Shown one piece after another: positions 15,001 through 29,300 of a stretch of 43,097 bases of DNA. The position numbers and the translations under genes were made by a program. The number at the start of each line of letters is the position of its first letter. The first letter of the stretch is position 1. The notes below the pieces were generated by a model. The model had not been told where the DNA came from and searched no databases. It saw only the letters and a program-made list of their open reading frames with translations. The DNA is from Rhodobacterales bacterium (lineage in GTDB: Bacteria; Pseudomonadota; Alphaproteobacteria; Rhodobacterales; Rhodobacteraceae). Location of the stretch: contig JAFLCY010000025.1 of the NCBI GenBank assembly GCA_017303485.1, positions 1 to 43,097 on the forward strand. The letters are read 5' to 3'.

Positions 15001-18000
15001 ATCACCCTTGTCCGCCACGGCCCGAAGGGCAAGCGGCAAGCCTGGGAGGCGAACCCCTACTGGGTGCGGGTGACCCTGCACCAGACCGGCGGCCCGGTGC
15101 CCAACTACCTGACATTGAAGGGCGACGGCCGCGAGGTCGAACTGGGTGCCTTCCTGTCGGAAGACGAGCGGATCAGCTTGCGCGGCGAACTGGATGCGGC
15201 CCTGTCGGCACTGCGCTAGGATGTGCCTCAGACCAGCGCGAAAGAGCCGCCCCCGACCGTTGCCAGCGCAAAATATCCGCCCGCCATGCCTGCATGGGCA
15301 AGCAACTGGTTGATGTCATTGCGATGGGCAACCCAGGCGGTCACAAGGCACCACAGACCCAAAGGCAGCGCAAACAGGGCGGTGTAAACGCCAAGGGCGA
15401 CGCCCAGCCCGCCAAGCAGTTCACACAGTCCGACAAGCCAGGCGAGCCCCCTGGCATCCGGCAGGCCCATCCCGGCAAGAACCGGCACCAGTTTCGCGTC
15501 ACCGCCCCGCAGCTTCATGATGCCCCATATGATGAACGGCACCCCAAGAAACAGGCGGGCGAGCAACAGTCCCAGGTCGATCATGGCGTCCCCCTTGGCC
15601 AAGGCAATGCATCAGGCTGGCACGGGTCAGTCTACAATCGCCCCGGTGCCGCTCAATACGCTTTCCGCGGATTGCCCAAGGGTCAGCCAAAACGGCCCTT
15701 GACCAGGGCACCCACGGCGCCAAAATCCATCTGGCCAGTGTACTTCGCCTTCAGCGCCGCCATCACCTTGCCCACGTCGCGGATCGAGGTGGCACCCGTC
15801 TCGGTCACGGCCGCGTCGACGGCCGCCGCGACCTCGGCCTGGTCCATCTGGCGCGGCAGGAATTCCTGGATCACGCCGATTTCCGCCAGTTCCTTCTCGG
15901 CCAGCTCCAGCCGCCCGCCCTCTTCATAGGCCCGCGCCGATTCCTGGCGCTGCTTCACCATCTTGCCCATGATCTGCAGGATTTCGGCCTCGCCGACCTC
16001 GCCCGCGTCCGCCTCGCCCCGAACGGCGATCTCGCGGTCCTTGATGGCGGCGTTGATCAGGCGCAGCGTGGACAGACGGTCGGCCTCCTTGGCCTTCATG
16101 GCCTCCTTGAGGGCCGTCTGCAGACGGTCGCGCAAAAGCATGGTCAGACTTTCCGATAGTTTCCCCAGCCTCGGACAATACCCCGATCCGGCTCTGATCG
16201 CAACCACAGCGGATTTTCGCAAACCATTGATTTTATGACATAAACCTTTTCGCATCCGCTCTTGACCCTGCGCCCCGCGCCCCTTAGTTTCCGCGCAATT
16301 TGCCGAATGGAGAGTCGCCCATGCCTGCGCCGCAGAAGCCAACCGCCTGCCTCGCGCTTGCCGATGGCACTCTCTTTTACGGCCACGGCTTCGGCGCCAC
16401 CGGCGAAACGGTGGCCGAACTGGTGTTCAACACCGCGATGACCGGCTACCAGGAAATCATGACTGACCCTTCCTACGCAGGCCAGGTCGTGACCTTCACC
16501 TTCCCGCACATCGGCAACACCGGCGTCACCGCCGAGGATGACGAGACCGCCACCCCCGCCGCCGCCGGGATGGTGGTGAAATGGGACCCGACCGAGCCGT
16601 CGAACTGGCGCGCGACGGGCGAGCTGACCGACTGGCTGGTAAAGATCGGCCGCATCGGCATCGGCGGGATCGACACAAGGCGGCTGACCCGGGCGATCCG
16701 CCAGCAGGGTGCGCCACATGTGGCACTGGCGCATGACCCGGAAGGCCGCTTCGATATCGAGAAGCTGGTGGCCAGGGCACGGGCCTGGAAGGGCCTCGTC
16801 GGGCTTGACCTGGCCAAGGACGTGACCTGCGCGCAAAGCTACCGCTGGGACGAGAAGCGGTGGGCCTGGCCCGAAGGCTATACCCGGCGTGAAGGCCCGG
16901 GCTTCCGGGTCGTTGCCGTGGACTACGGTGCCAAGCGCAACATCCTGCGCTGCCTGGCGTCCGTCGGCTGCGAGGTGACCGTCCTGCCTGCCACCGCCAC
17001 CGCCGAAGACGTCCTTGCCCTGAATCCCGAGGGCATTTTCCTCTCGAACGGCCCCGGCGACCCGGCTGCAACCGGCGACTATGCCGTGCCGATGATCCAG
17101 GGCGTGCTGGCCAAGGACCTGCCCCTGTTCGGCATCTGCCTTGGCCACCAGATGCTTGCCCTCGCTCTTGGTGCGAAGACGCGCAAGATGAATCACGGCC
17201 ACCACGGCGCGAACCACCCGGTCAAGGACCTGACCACCGGCAAGGTCGAGATCACCTCGATGAACCACGGCTTCACTGTCGACGCCGACACCCTGCCGAA
17301 AGGCGTCAGCGAGACGCATGTCAGCCTTTTCGACGGCACCAACTGCGGCATCGCGGTGGATGGCAAGCCGGTCTATTCGGTGCAGTACCACCCCGAAGCC
17401 TCGCCCGGTCCGCAGGACAGCTTCTACCTCTTCGAACGCTTCGCCGAAGCAATGCAGGCCCGCCGCGCCGCCTGAAGGGCGTTAACCGGCCGTTAACCCC
17501 CCGCGCGCAAGCTGGCGCGCGGTAGAGGGGCGAACGGACATGGGTGCCGCCGAACGGATCACCGCCGACCATTTGGACGCGACGCCGGGCGTGGACCGCT
17601 CGCGTCGCCGCAGTTTCGCCGTCGGCGCCTCGCTTTTGCGCGAGGGTGTCATCTCACCGGATGAGATGCTGACCGCCCTGTCTCAGCAGGGCCGCGAATC
17701 CGGGCGGCTGCCGGATGTCCTGCGCGCCCGCGGCCTGGTGGTGGAGCGCGACCTGCTGGGCGTCGATGCCCGCAACTGGGGCATCCGGCTGGTCGATCTC
17801 GACACAACCCTCCCCGACCCCCGGCTGATCGACGCGGTGGGCGTGCAGGATTGCCTGCGCCACGGCCTTGTCCCCTGGCAGAAGCTGGGCGATGTCACCC
17901 TCGTCGCCCTCTCCCGGCCCGAGGAATTCCGCCGCCTCCGCCCGATGCTGGAAGCCCGACTTGGACCCGTCGCCGCGGGCCTCGCCTCCTCCCGGGCAAT

Positions 18001-21000
18001 TCTGGGTGCGATCCACGCCCGGCGCAGCGACCTTCTGGCCCATGCCGCCGAAACCCGCGTGGCCGAGGCGGAAAGTTGCCGCTCCTGGCCGCGCCTGCAC
18101 CGCTCGCCCGCCGCGATGGCCACGCTGGCCGCCCTCGCCGCCGCGCTGATCCTCGCGCCCCTCGCCACCGGCCTTGCCGTGCTTGGCTTTGCGCTGGTGT
18201 CGCTTGCGGCCATCGTCGCCCTGAAGATCGCCGCCACCATCGCCGCCCTGCGCGCGCCGCTGCCCGGCCCGGCCCCGGCGAGCGATGCCATTCCCCCGGT
18301 GATCTCGGTCATCGTCGCCTTGTACCGCGAGGCCGATATTGCGCCCCGCCTCATCCGCCGCCTCGCCCGGCTGGACTACCCGGTCGAGCTTCTCGACGTG
18401 ATCCTCGCCGTCGAGGCCGAGGACCGCGTCACCCTCGACGCCCTTTCGAATGCCGAACTGCCGCCCTGGATGCGTGTCGTCATCGTGCCCGCGGGCCAGG
18501 TCAAGACCAAGCCGCGGGCGCTGAACCACGCGCTTGACCACGCGCGCGGCGCCATCGTCGGGATCTACGACGCCGAGGACGCGCCCGACCCCGACCAGCT
18601 CCGCCGCGTTGTCGAACGTTTCCAGCGCTCCGGGCCGGAAGTCGCCTGCCTGCAAGGCATGCTCGACTACTACAATCCGCGTACCAACTGGCTAAGCCGC
18701 TGTTTCACCATCGAATATGCCGGCTGGTTCCGCCTGGTGCTGCCCGGCCTGGCCCGACTGGGGCTGGTGGTTCCCCTTGGCGGCACCACGCTCTTTTTCC
18801 GCCGCGATGTGCTGGACCAGCTTGGCGCATGGGATGCGCATAACGTGACCGAGGACGCCGATCTCGGCATCCGGCTGGCCCGTCACGGCTACCGGACGGA
18901 ACTGATCGACACCGTCACGCATGAAGAGGCGAACTGCCGTCCCCTTCCCTGGATCAAGCAGCGCTCGCGCTGGATCAAGGGCTACATCATGACCTGGGCC
19001 GTCCACATGCGGCAGCCACGCCTGTTGTGGCGGCAACTCGGGCCGAAAGGGTTCCTGGGCTTCCAGGTCCTGTTCCTCGGCAGCATCGCGCAATTCCTGC
19101 TGGCGCCGATCCTTTGGTCCTTCTTGCTGCTTCCCCTCGGCGTCGACAATCCGCTTTACGACGCGCTGCCAACCTGGGGCACCTGGGCCCTGGCGGCCGT
19201 CTTCTTCCTGTCCGAGGCGGCGAACATCCTGATCGGCGCGATAGGCCTTGGCCGCACCGCCCATGGGCTCAGCCCGCTTTGGGTGCTGACGCTCAAGGTC
19301 TATTACCCGCTCGCGTCGCTGGCGGCCTACAAGGGCCTGATCGAACTCGCGACGCGGCCCTTCTACTGGGACAAGACCACCCACGGGATCTTCGACCATC
19401 CGGTCGAGGCGAAGGAGTGACGCCGACGGCATCGCCCGGTCGCGTCACAAGCAGAGGGAACCCAGCCGTCAGACGCGCCACCGCGCAGGTCAGCGCATGC
19501 GCAATTCGCCCGCGTCCACCCTGAGGCGTGTCTCGAAGGCCTGGCTGATGTGGGATTTCAGTGCCAGATAGGCCGCATCGCCATCGCCCGCCTCGATCGC
19601 CGCGACGATCTGGGCATGTTCGTCCAGCGCAACCTCGTCACGTCCTTCGGCCGCGAAGGAGGTATTCGCCATCAGCGCCATGCTGCGATGCACAAGGTCA
19701 AGCTGCTGCACCAGAAAACGGTTGTGACTGGCCAGGTGGATCTGCTTGTGGAACCGCTTGTTGGCACGGCTGAGGGCGCGGGGATCACCGCCCAGAAGCG
19801 CCCGGTCCTCGGCCACCATGCCCTTCAGGACCCGCACTTCCTCGGGCGTCGCATGCCGGGCGGCCAGCCGCGCCGCCAGCCCTTCCAGCTCGGTCCGGAC
19901 CGCGTAAAGCTCGGCCAGCTGGTTGTGGTCAAGGCTTGCCACGATCAGGCTGCGGCCATCGCGCGTCAGCATCGCCTGCGTCTCCAGCCGCTGCAGCGCC
20001 TCGCGCACCGGGGTGCGGCTGACGCCCAGCCGTTCGGCCAGCTCGCTTTCGACCAGCCGGTCGCCGGGCTTGTAGACCCCGGCCTCGATCGCTTCCATGA
20101 TCAGCGTATAAGCGTCTTTCTGCACCGGTCCCGTCCCCCGCATTCCGCGCGGACCATAAGCCGCGGCGGCCCCGCCAATCAACCCTTCCAAATGCGGCAG
20201 GCCTGTCCTAAACCGGGCCCATGCCCAGCCACGAATTCAGCCACGTCACCACATGGGTCTTCGATCTCGACAATACGCTTTACCCGCCGCACATGCGGCT
20301 TTTCGACCAGATCGAGGTAAAGATGACCGACTGGGTGATGCAGGCGCTCCAGGTTGACCGCGCCCGCGCCGATCATCTGCGCGCTTATTACTGGCAGACC
20401 TACGGCACCACGCTCGCAGGCCTGATGCGCGAACACGACGTCGATCCCGGCCCCTATCTGAACGAAGTCCACGACATCGACTTCTCGGTCCTTTTGCCCG
20501 ATCCCTCCCTGGCCCGCGCCATCGAAGCCCTTCCCGGCCGCAAGATCATCTATACCAACGCCTGTGCGCCCTACGCCGAGAAAGTCCTTGCAGCACGAGG
20601 ACTTGCGGGGCTTTTCGACGCGATTTACGGGGTGGAGCATGCCGGTTTCCACCCCAAGCCCGATGCCAGCGCCTTTGCGACAGTGTTCGCACGGGACGGG
20701 CTGGACCCGACCCGCGGCGCCATGTTCGAGGATGATGTCCGCAACCTTGCCGTGCCCCACGCCCTCGGGATGAAGACCGTCCATGTCGCCCCGATGCCGG
20801 CCCCGGCCGACCATATCCACCACCACACCGACGACCTCGCCGCCTTCCTCGCGCGGCTGGTGGGGTGACACCACGCCGCATCGCCGCCACGCCGAAACCG
20901 TTTAGAGGGCGGTCATTCCACTGGACAAGGATGCCGCCATGACCGCCACCGTACTCGCCTCTCCCAGCCCCGTCTCGCGGTTCTTCCGGGCGGTCCCGGT

Positions 21001-24000
21001 CGTCGGCAGGGTGATCCGCGATGTCGAGCGCGACTTCGACGCGGTCTACTATCTGCTCACCATCCTTGTGACGGCCGTGGTCCTGGCCGTGCAGACCTGG
21101 GGCCTTCCCGCCCTTGTTCTCACGGCGCTTGCGCTTGTCCCGGTGATGTTCATCCTCCTAGTCATCCTTGCGCGGCCCTGAGACACCCTGCCCTCTGGCC
21201 CCGGCCTGCGTCGCGCCCTATGCTGGGCGACATGCGTGAGACGACCGATATCCTGATTTCCGGCGGCGGGGTTGCGGGACTGACCGCCGCCTGCGCCCTC
21301 GGCTCCGCCGGGTTCCGGGTGATCTGCGTCGACCCCTCGCCCCCGGTGACCGACGGCGATGCCGCGGGTGCTGACCTACGCACAACGGCCTTCCTGCAGC
21401 CCTCAGTCCCCGTGCTGGAGGCCGCCGGCCTCTGGTCGCACCTCGAACCGCATTCCGCGGCCCTGCAGGTGATGCGGATCATCGACGCGGGTGGCGCGCT
21501 GCCGGAGCCCCGCCTTACGAAGGAATTCGACGCCGCCGAGATCTCCGATGCCCCCTTCGGATGGAACCTGCCGAACTGGCTTCTCCGCCGCGAGATGGTG
21601 GCCCGGCTCGGCGCGCTACCCGATGTCAGCTTCCGCCCCGGCACCGGCTTTGCCCGGATGCTGTCCCGCGAGAGCGAAGCCCTGGTCACCCTGACCGATG
21701 GCACCCAGGTCGCGGCAAAGCTGGTCATCGGCGCCGACGGCCGCGCGTCTCCGGTTCGCGACGCGCTTGGAATCGCGGCAAGGACAATCCGCTACGGCCA
21801 GAAGGCGCTGGCCTTTGCCGTGGCGCACGACTTGCCGCACCACAATGTCTCGACCGAGGTCCACCGGACAGGTGGCCCCTTCACGCTGGTGCCTTTGCCC
21901 GACCGGGACGGTCGCCCCGCCTCTGCCGTCGTCTGGATGGAGACCGGCCCCGAGGTTGCCAGGCTTGCCGCGCTTCCGGTTGCCGGGTTCGAGGCCGAGA
22001 TGACCGCCCGGTCCGCCGGGATCCTCGGGCCGCTGACCCTGATCGGCCAACGCTCGATCTGGCCGATCATCAGCCAGATCGCCGAACGGATGTCCGGCCC
22101 CCGCACTGTCCTGATGGCCGAGGCCGCCCATGTCGTGCCGCCGATCGGTGCGCAGGGTCTGAACATGAGCCTTGCCGACCTTTCCTGCCTCATGACTCTC
22201 GCCGGGCAGCACCGGGCCGACCCCGGCCTGCCCGTCGTCACCGAGACCTACCACCGTCAGCGCCATTGGGACGTGCAGGCCCGCGTCACCGGGATCGACC
22301 TTCTGAACCGCGCCTCGATGGCCGGGGCGCAAACCCTGCGCGACCTCCGGGCCCGGCTGCTCGACTCACTCTATTCCGCGCGCCCGCTGCGCCAGGGCCT
22401 GATGCGCGCGGGTCTTGGCATTGGCGCAGGGAAATCCACCTCCTGACCATATGTGCATTTTTGCACATATCGGGCTCACCGTCACAAGCGCCCGTGAGAA
22501 ACCTGCAACATGTGAATGGCCCGCCTTCAACCGGCCAGAAAAATCGCTGACGTTTGCGGGCCACAAAGCGCAAGACGCACGCCCGTTCACAGTCCTGCGA
22601 CGGCCAGCGATCAGGCCGTGATTTCCCTTTGGCGGGCTCCGAGCCTATCTCATCCTCACCGACCCAAAGCAGGGCCGGTCGAAACAAAACCAAAGGTATA
22701 CAAGATGAAACGCATCGTTCTTGCCACCGCTCTCGTCGCTGCCTCGGGATTCGGCGCCATGGCCCAGGAAGCCCCGCTCGCCCTGACCTCGGCGGTCCAG
22801 TCGCAGATCCTGAGCCTGCTTCCCGACGCGGACCTTTCGAACCTGACCTCTTCGCAGTACTCGCGCCTGACCCAGGTTGTCACCAACCCCGACAACCTCA
22901 AGCCGAGCAATGACCCGAAGGGTCAGATCCAGGTGATCCTCGGCGCCCAATGATCCGCCGGATCACGGCAAAAACGCACAGGCCGGACTCTCCCGTCCGA
23001 CCTGTGCGAAACCCCTGACCCAAGATGCGCCCCGCTGGTCAAAGCACCGCGTCAACCGCCCGCCGCAACCGGGTAACCGTGCCCTCCACATCCTTCAGCT
23101 TGTCCAGCCCGAACAGTCCCAGCCGGAAGGTCCTGAACTCCGGCCCCTCGCCCACCTGCAAGGGAACCCCGGCCGCGATCTGCAGGCCTTCGGCGCGGAA
23201 CTTCGCACCGTTCTGCACCTCGGGATCGCCCGTAAAGCTCACCACAACGCCCGGCGCCTGGAAGCCCTCAGCCGCGACAGAGGGCACGCCCTTTTCGGCC
23301 AGCATGGCCCGCACGGCCCGCCCCAGCGCCCATTGCGCAGCCTTCGCCGCCTCGAACCCCATCGCCTTCGTCTCGACCATCGCGTCGCGGAAGCCCAGGA
23401 TCGCATCGGTCGGCATCGTCGCGTGATAGGCGTGGCCGCCCTTCTCATAGGCCTCCATGATCGCGCGCCATTTCTTCAGGTCCAGCGCAAAGCTGTTCGA
23501 CGTGGTCTCAGCCAACCGCGCTTCGCCCGCCGCAGACAGCACCACCACCCCGGCCGACGGTGAGGCGGACCATCCCTTCTGCGGGGCAGAGATCAGCACA
23601 TCCACCCCGGTCGCCGCCATGTCGACCCAGACGCAGCCAGAGGCGATGCAGTCCAGCACCATCAGCGCGCCAACCTCATGCGCCGCCGCTGCCATCGCCG
23701 CGACGTAACCGTCCGGCAGGATGATCCCCGACGAGGTCTCGACATGCGGCGCGAAGACCGCGTCCGGCTTCTCCTCTCGGATCTTCGCCACCACCTCTTC
23801 GATGGGTGGCGGCGCATAGGGGGCACGGGCGTCATTCCCGGCCTGCCGCGCCATGACGACCGTGGTTTCCGCCGCGAAGCCGCCCGCCTCGAAGATCTGC
23901 GTCCAGCGATAGCTGAACCAGCCGTTCCTGACGATCAGCGCCCGGCCCTGGCCAAACTGCCGCGCCACGGCCTCCATTGCATAGGTTCCCCCACCCGGCA

Positions 24001-25190
24001 CCAAAGCCACGGCAGCGCCCTTGTAGATATCTTTCAGCATCCCCGAGATGTCACGCATGACCGTCTGGAATCGCGCCGACATGTGGTTCAGGGATCGGTC
24101 GGTGAAGACGACCGAAAACTCTTCGAGACCCTCGGGGTCAATATTGGCGTGAAGTCCGGGCATGGGTCTCTCCTTTCAGATCAGCCCCACCCTAATGCAT
24201 TTGCTCTTTTCACAAATACTCAAATCCGACAGCATCCCCGGGCACCACGGTTCAGGACCGACGCGGTGGCAGGGTCAGCGATCCACCGCCCCGGCGCGTC
24301 AGCCCAGCGGCCCCGGGCGACGCTCTTCGGTCAGAAGCACGTTCGCCTCGACATTGCCCACCCCCGGCAGCGTCTCGAAATCGGCAAGATCGCGCGCCAC
24401 CACCCGCAGGCGATAATCGAACAGGCCCAGCACATGCTGCACCACCTGCACTTCGGGAATCGCCTGCACCGCCCGCTCGAAATCCTCCAGCGAGACGCGC
24501 CCTTTCGTCGCCAGTTTCACCCCCAGGAAGACGGTGACCCCGAAGCCCAGCTTCTCGCGGTCGACCTCCGGCAGCACCCCCTTCAGCACGCCCGCGTCCT
24601 GCAGCCGACGCACCCGCCGCCAGGCCGCCGGCTGCGACAGGCCAAGGCGGCGGCCCAACTCGCCCGCCGACAAGCGCCCATCCTCCGCCAGCGCCCGCAG
24701 GATCGCCCGGTCGGTGTCGTCAAGGTCGATCACAGCGGCAACCCTCCCGTCTCCTTGATCGTGGCCACCAGCATCAGCGCCTCCACCTCGGCAATATGCG
24801 GAAGGGTGAGGATGCGGTCCCGGTAGATGCCCGTCCAGTGCCCCATGTCGCGGGCAATGACGTTCAGGCGAACATCGACGCGGCCAAGGAAGGTCTCGAT
24901 CCCGATCACCTCCGGCACCTCGCGCGCCGCCTGGATGAACTCGTCAAAAGCGCGCGGATTGGTCTTGTCCAGCGTGAAGCGAAGGCTGACCTCGACCGCA
25001 TAGCCAAGCGCCCGCCAGTCGATCACCGCCCCTTCCGCCTTGATCACACCCCCCTCGCGCAGCCGGTCCAGCCGCCGCCACAGCGTCGCCGCCGTCACCC
25101 CCGCCCGCTCGGCAAGCTCTGCCCGCTCCAGCGAAGGGTCCGCCAGCCAATGCCGCAGGATACGGCGGTCGGTGTCGTCGATCTGCATGA

Positions 25191-26333
<1,143 letters not shown>

Positions 26334-29300
26334 TGAGCGAAGCCTGCAGCAACCGGAAAGGGGGCGGCAACGCCCCCTTTTTTCTTTTCCGGTCCCGACT
26401 TGACGGCTCGTAGCCCCCCTGCAACCCTGCGCCACCCGATGCGAGAGGCTCGATGCCCACCCTGATGATCCTGATGCCGACCGGCGGCCAGATCGACACT
26501 CCCGCCGTCCACAGCCTCATGGGCCTCAGCCAGGCCTTGCCCCGGCACGGCATTCCCTTCGCGCTGAAGACCTACGAATGGTCCGACCTTGTCATCTCGC
26601 GCAATTACCTGATGTCGGTCTTCCTGGCCGACAGGAAGTTCACCCATGCGCTTCTGCTCGACAGCGACATGAGCTATCATCCGCAGGTCTTCTTCGACCT
26701 TCTGGCCTTCGACGCGGATTTCACCTGCGCCCCCTATCCGCAGCGCCGTATGCAATGGTCGAGGTTCCGCGCCCTGATCGAACGCGAGGCCGAGAAGCCC
26801 GAGGGGGACCGCGCGCCGACCGACAGGCTGCTGGCCGAGTCCCTGCGCTACAACATCCCCGAGGTCTTCGATGCCGGCCAGCCCTGGCCGCATGAGGTGC
26901 GCGACGGGTTCCGCAAGGTTCCCGGTGCGGGCACCGGATTCATGCTGATCCGCCGCGCCGTGCCGGAACGCATGGTGGAAACCGGCGTCGCGAAACCTGT
27001 CCCCGCCTTCAACGGTCCCGGCTACCCCGGCGCGGATTTCCACGATTTCTTCAGCCACCTGCGCGGCCGTGGCGGCGCGGTGATGCATGGCGAGGACACC
27101 TCGTTCTGCCGCCGCTGGATCGAGGGCTGCGGCGGCGAGATCTGGTGTCATGAGACAGCGAAAATCACCCACCATGGCGACCTCGCCTATCCCGGCAACT
27201 ACGCGCTGGCGTCCAAACCGCGCGGCTAGGGCGCCCCTTCGGTTACCCCTTCTGCGAAACCCCGGGCCGGAGCCCATGACCAGAACTCGCCGTCGCCCAT
27301 CGGGTCTTCTTCCAGAAGGATTGCCCCGTTGGTGAACGACAGGCTCAGGTCGGCGCAGGTCGTGAGCGGCCCGTCGGTCGTCACCGCCGGGCTCCACCAG
27401 ACGACGTAGTATGCGACAGGATTGCCCGACGCGCCCTCGCAGGTATGCGTGCCGGGAACGACCGCAACCAGCGCGGGAATGCCGAGCAGGTCAATTGACA
27501 CTTCGTCCTCCGTGAAGCCGAGGATCTCGATATCCGGGCCGGACAGCACTTGCGTCTGGTCGCCTGCGTTCGGACCGGTGGTCATCACCTCGCCCGACCC
27601 GACAACCGAAATCATCACCATCTGGTCGTCGACAACAAAAGTTCCGTCCCGCTGTTCGGCTTCCGCTGTCGAGGCACCAAGGCTTAAACCCATTGTCAGG
27701 ACAGCGCGGGCGAAGCTCATTCCCCGACCTCCGTGCGCAACACGGCCATCGCTTCCGGCGGCCATTCCTTTGTATCCCGCGGCCAGACATGCGGCTCGGC
27801 TTCGCCGCTGACATGCCAGATCGCAAAGGCTTGTTGGGTTGCCGCATGCAGATAAAGCACGGCATAATCCTCGTCGCAGGTGAATTTCAGGCAGGCCTGG
27901 CCCAGATACCCCTCCGCCGTCAGGTCGCCCGAGCCCAAGTCAGAAATCCGTTCTGCAAAGGCCGGATAGTCGGCCCCAAGTCCCGCCCGCAGCGCCTCAA
28001 GCACCGGGGCCAGCTTCATCGCATCGACCGGATGCGCGCCCGCAAGGGTCGGCAACGCCTCCCATCCGGCGCCCGGATCGGCACCGAACTCCTCGGGCGC
28101 GGCTTCGGTCAGGCCGGTGGTCGGGTTCCAGACCCAGACCTCGCCGGGCTCGGACGGCAGGGGTTCGGTCGAAAACACCAGCGCCTCGGGCTGGGCCTGC
28201 AGCGAGAACTCCCGGCAACTGTCCAGCGGGCCGTAAAGCTGCGGGGCCGCGCCCTCCGGCAGCGCAAGAACAAACGGCGCGGCTCCACAGGCATTGCCGC
28301 CGGCACCTGCAACCCCGGTCACAACCGTCATGCCGCCGACCTGCTGCGTCGCCTCGTCCAGGTAGATCACCCCGTTCTCGTGCAGAACCTCGCCATCGAC
28401 CAGAAGCGCCGCGCCGCCCATGCCGTCGTCCTTGACTTCAAGCGCATGGCCCGCGACCGTCAGCCCTTCCGCCCCGGCAGTCGTGCCCCAAAGCACTGCC
28501 AGAACCCCTGCCAGATGTCCGATCTTCGGCATCGCAAACCTCGCTTCCCATGGCCTTCGACGCGACCATGCCCCAGTCACGGCCACCAGCGCCAGAGTGG
28601 AAAGCCTGACCTTCCGTCCCATCGGAAAAGGCACAGGCAGCACTACCGTGGCTTGCCATGTCCTTGATTTGGATGGCAACCTTGATGTGATGGGTGGCGG
28701 ACCTGCCTCAGACCGCCGCCTCGACTGCACCCACGATCTCGTCGACCACAGCCGCCAGCAGCGCCTCGTCCTCGCATTCCGCCATCACCCGGATCAGGGG
28801 CTCGGTCCCCGATTTCCGGATCAGGATGCGTCCTCGCCCCTCGATCCGCTGTTCGGAGGCCCGGATCACCGCCTGCACGGACGCCACCTCCAGGGGCCGC
28901 GCCCCGGCGGTGAAGCGGACGTTCTTCAGAAGCTGCGGCACGGTCGCGAAACTGCGGGTCAGCTCCGACGCCGGCTTCCCGGTCCGCACCATCTCGGCCA
29001 GGAACTGCAGCCCGGCGATCAGCCCGTCGCCGGTGGTGGCATAGTCGGTCATCACGATATGCCCGGACTGCTCGCCCCCAAGGTTGAACCCGCCCTCCCG
29101 CATCCGCTCCACCACATAGCGGTCGCCCACTGCAGTGCGCTCCAGCCTGAGGCCGCGGCCTTCCAGAAACCGCTCCAGCCCCAGGTTCGACATCACCGTC
29201 GCGACCAGCGCCCCGCCGGTCAGTCGCCCGTCCGCCGCCCAACGCGCCGCAAGGAGAGCCATGATCTGATCGCCATCTGCGGCCCGGCCCGCCTCATCCA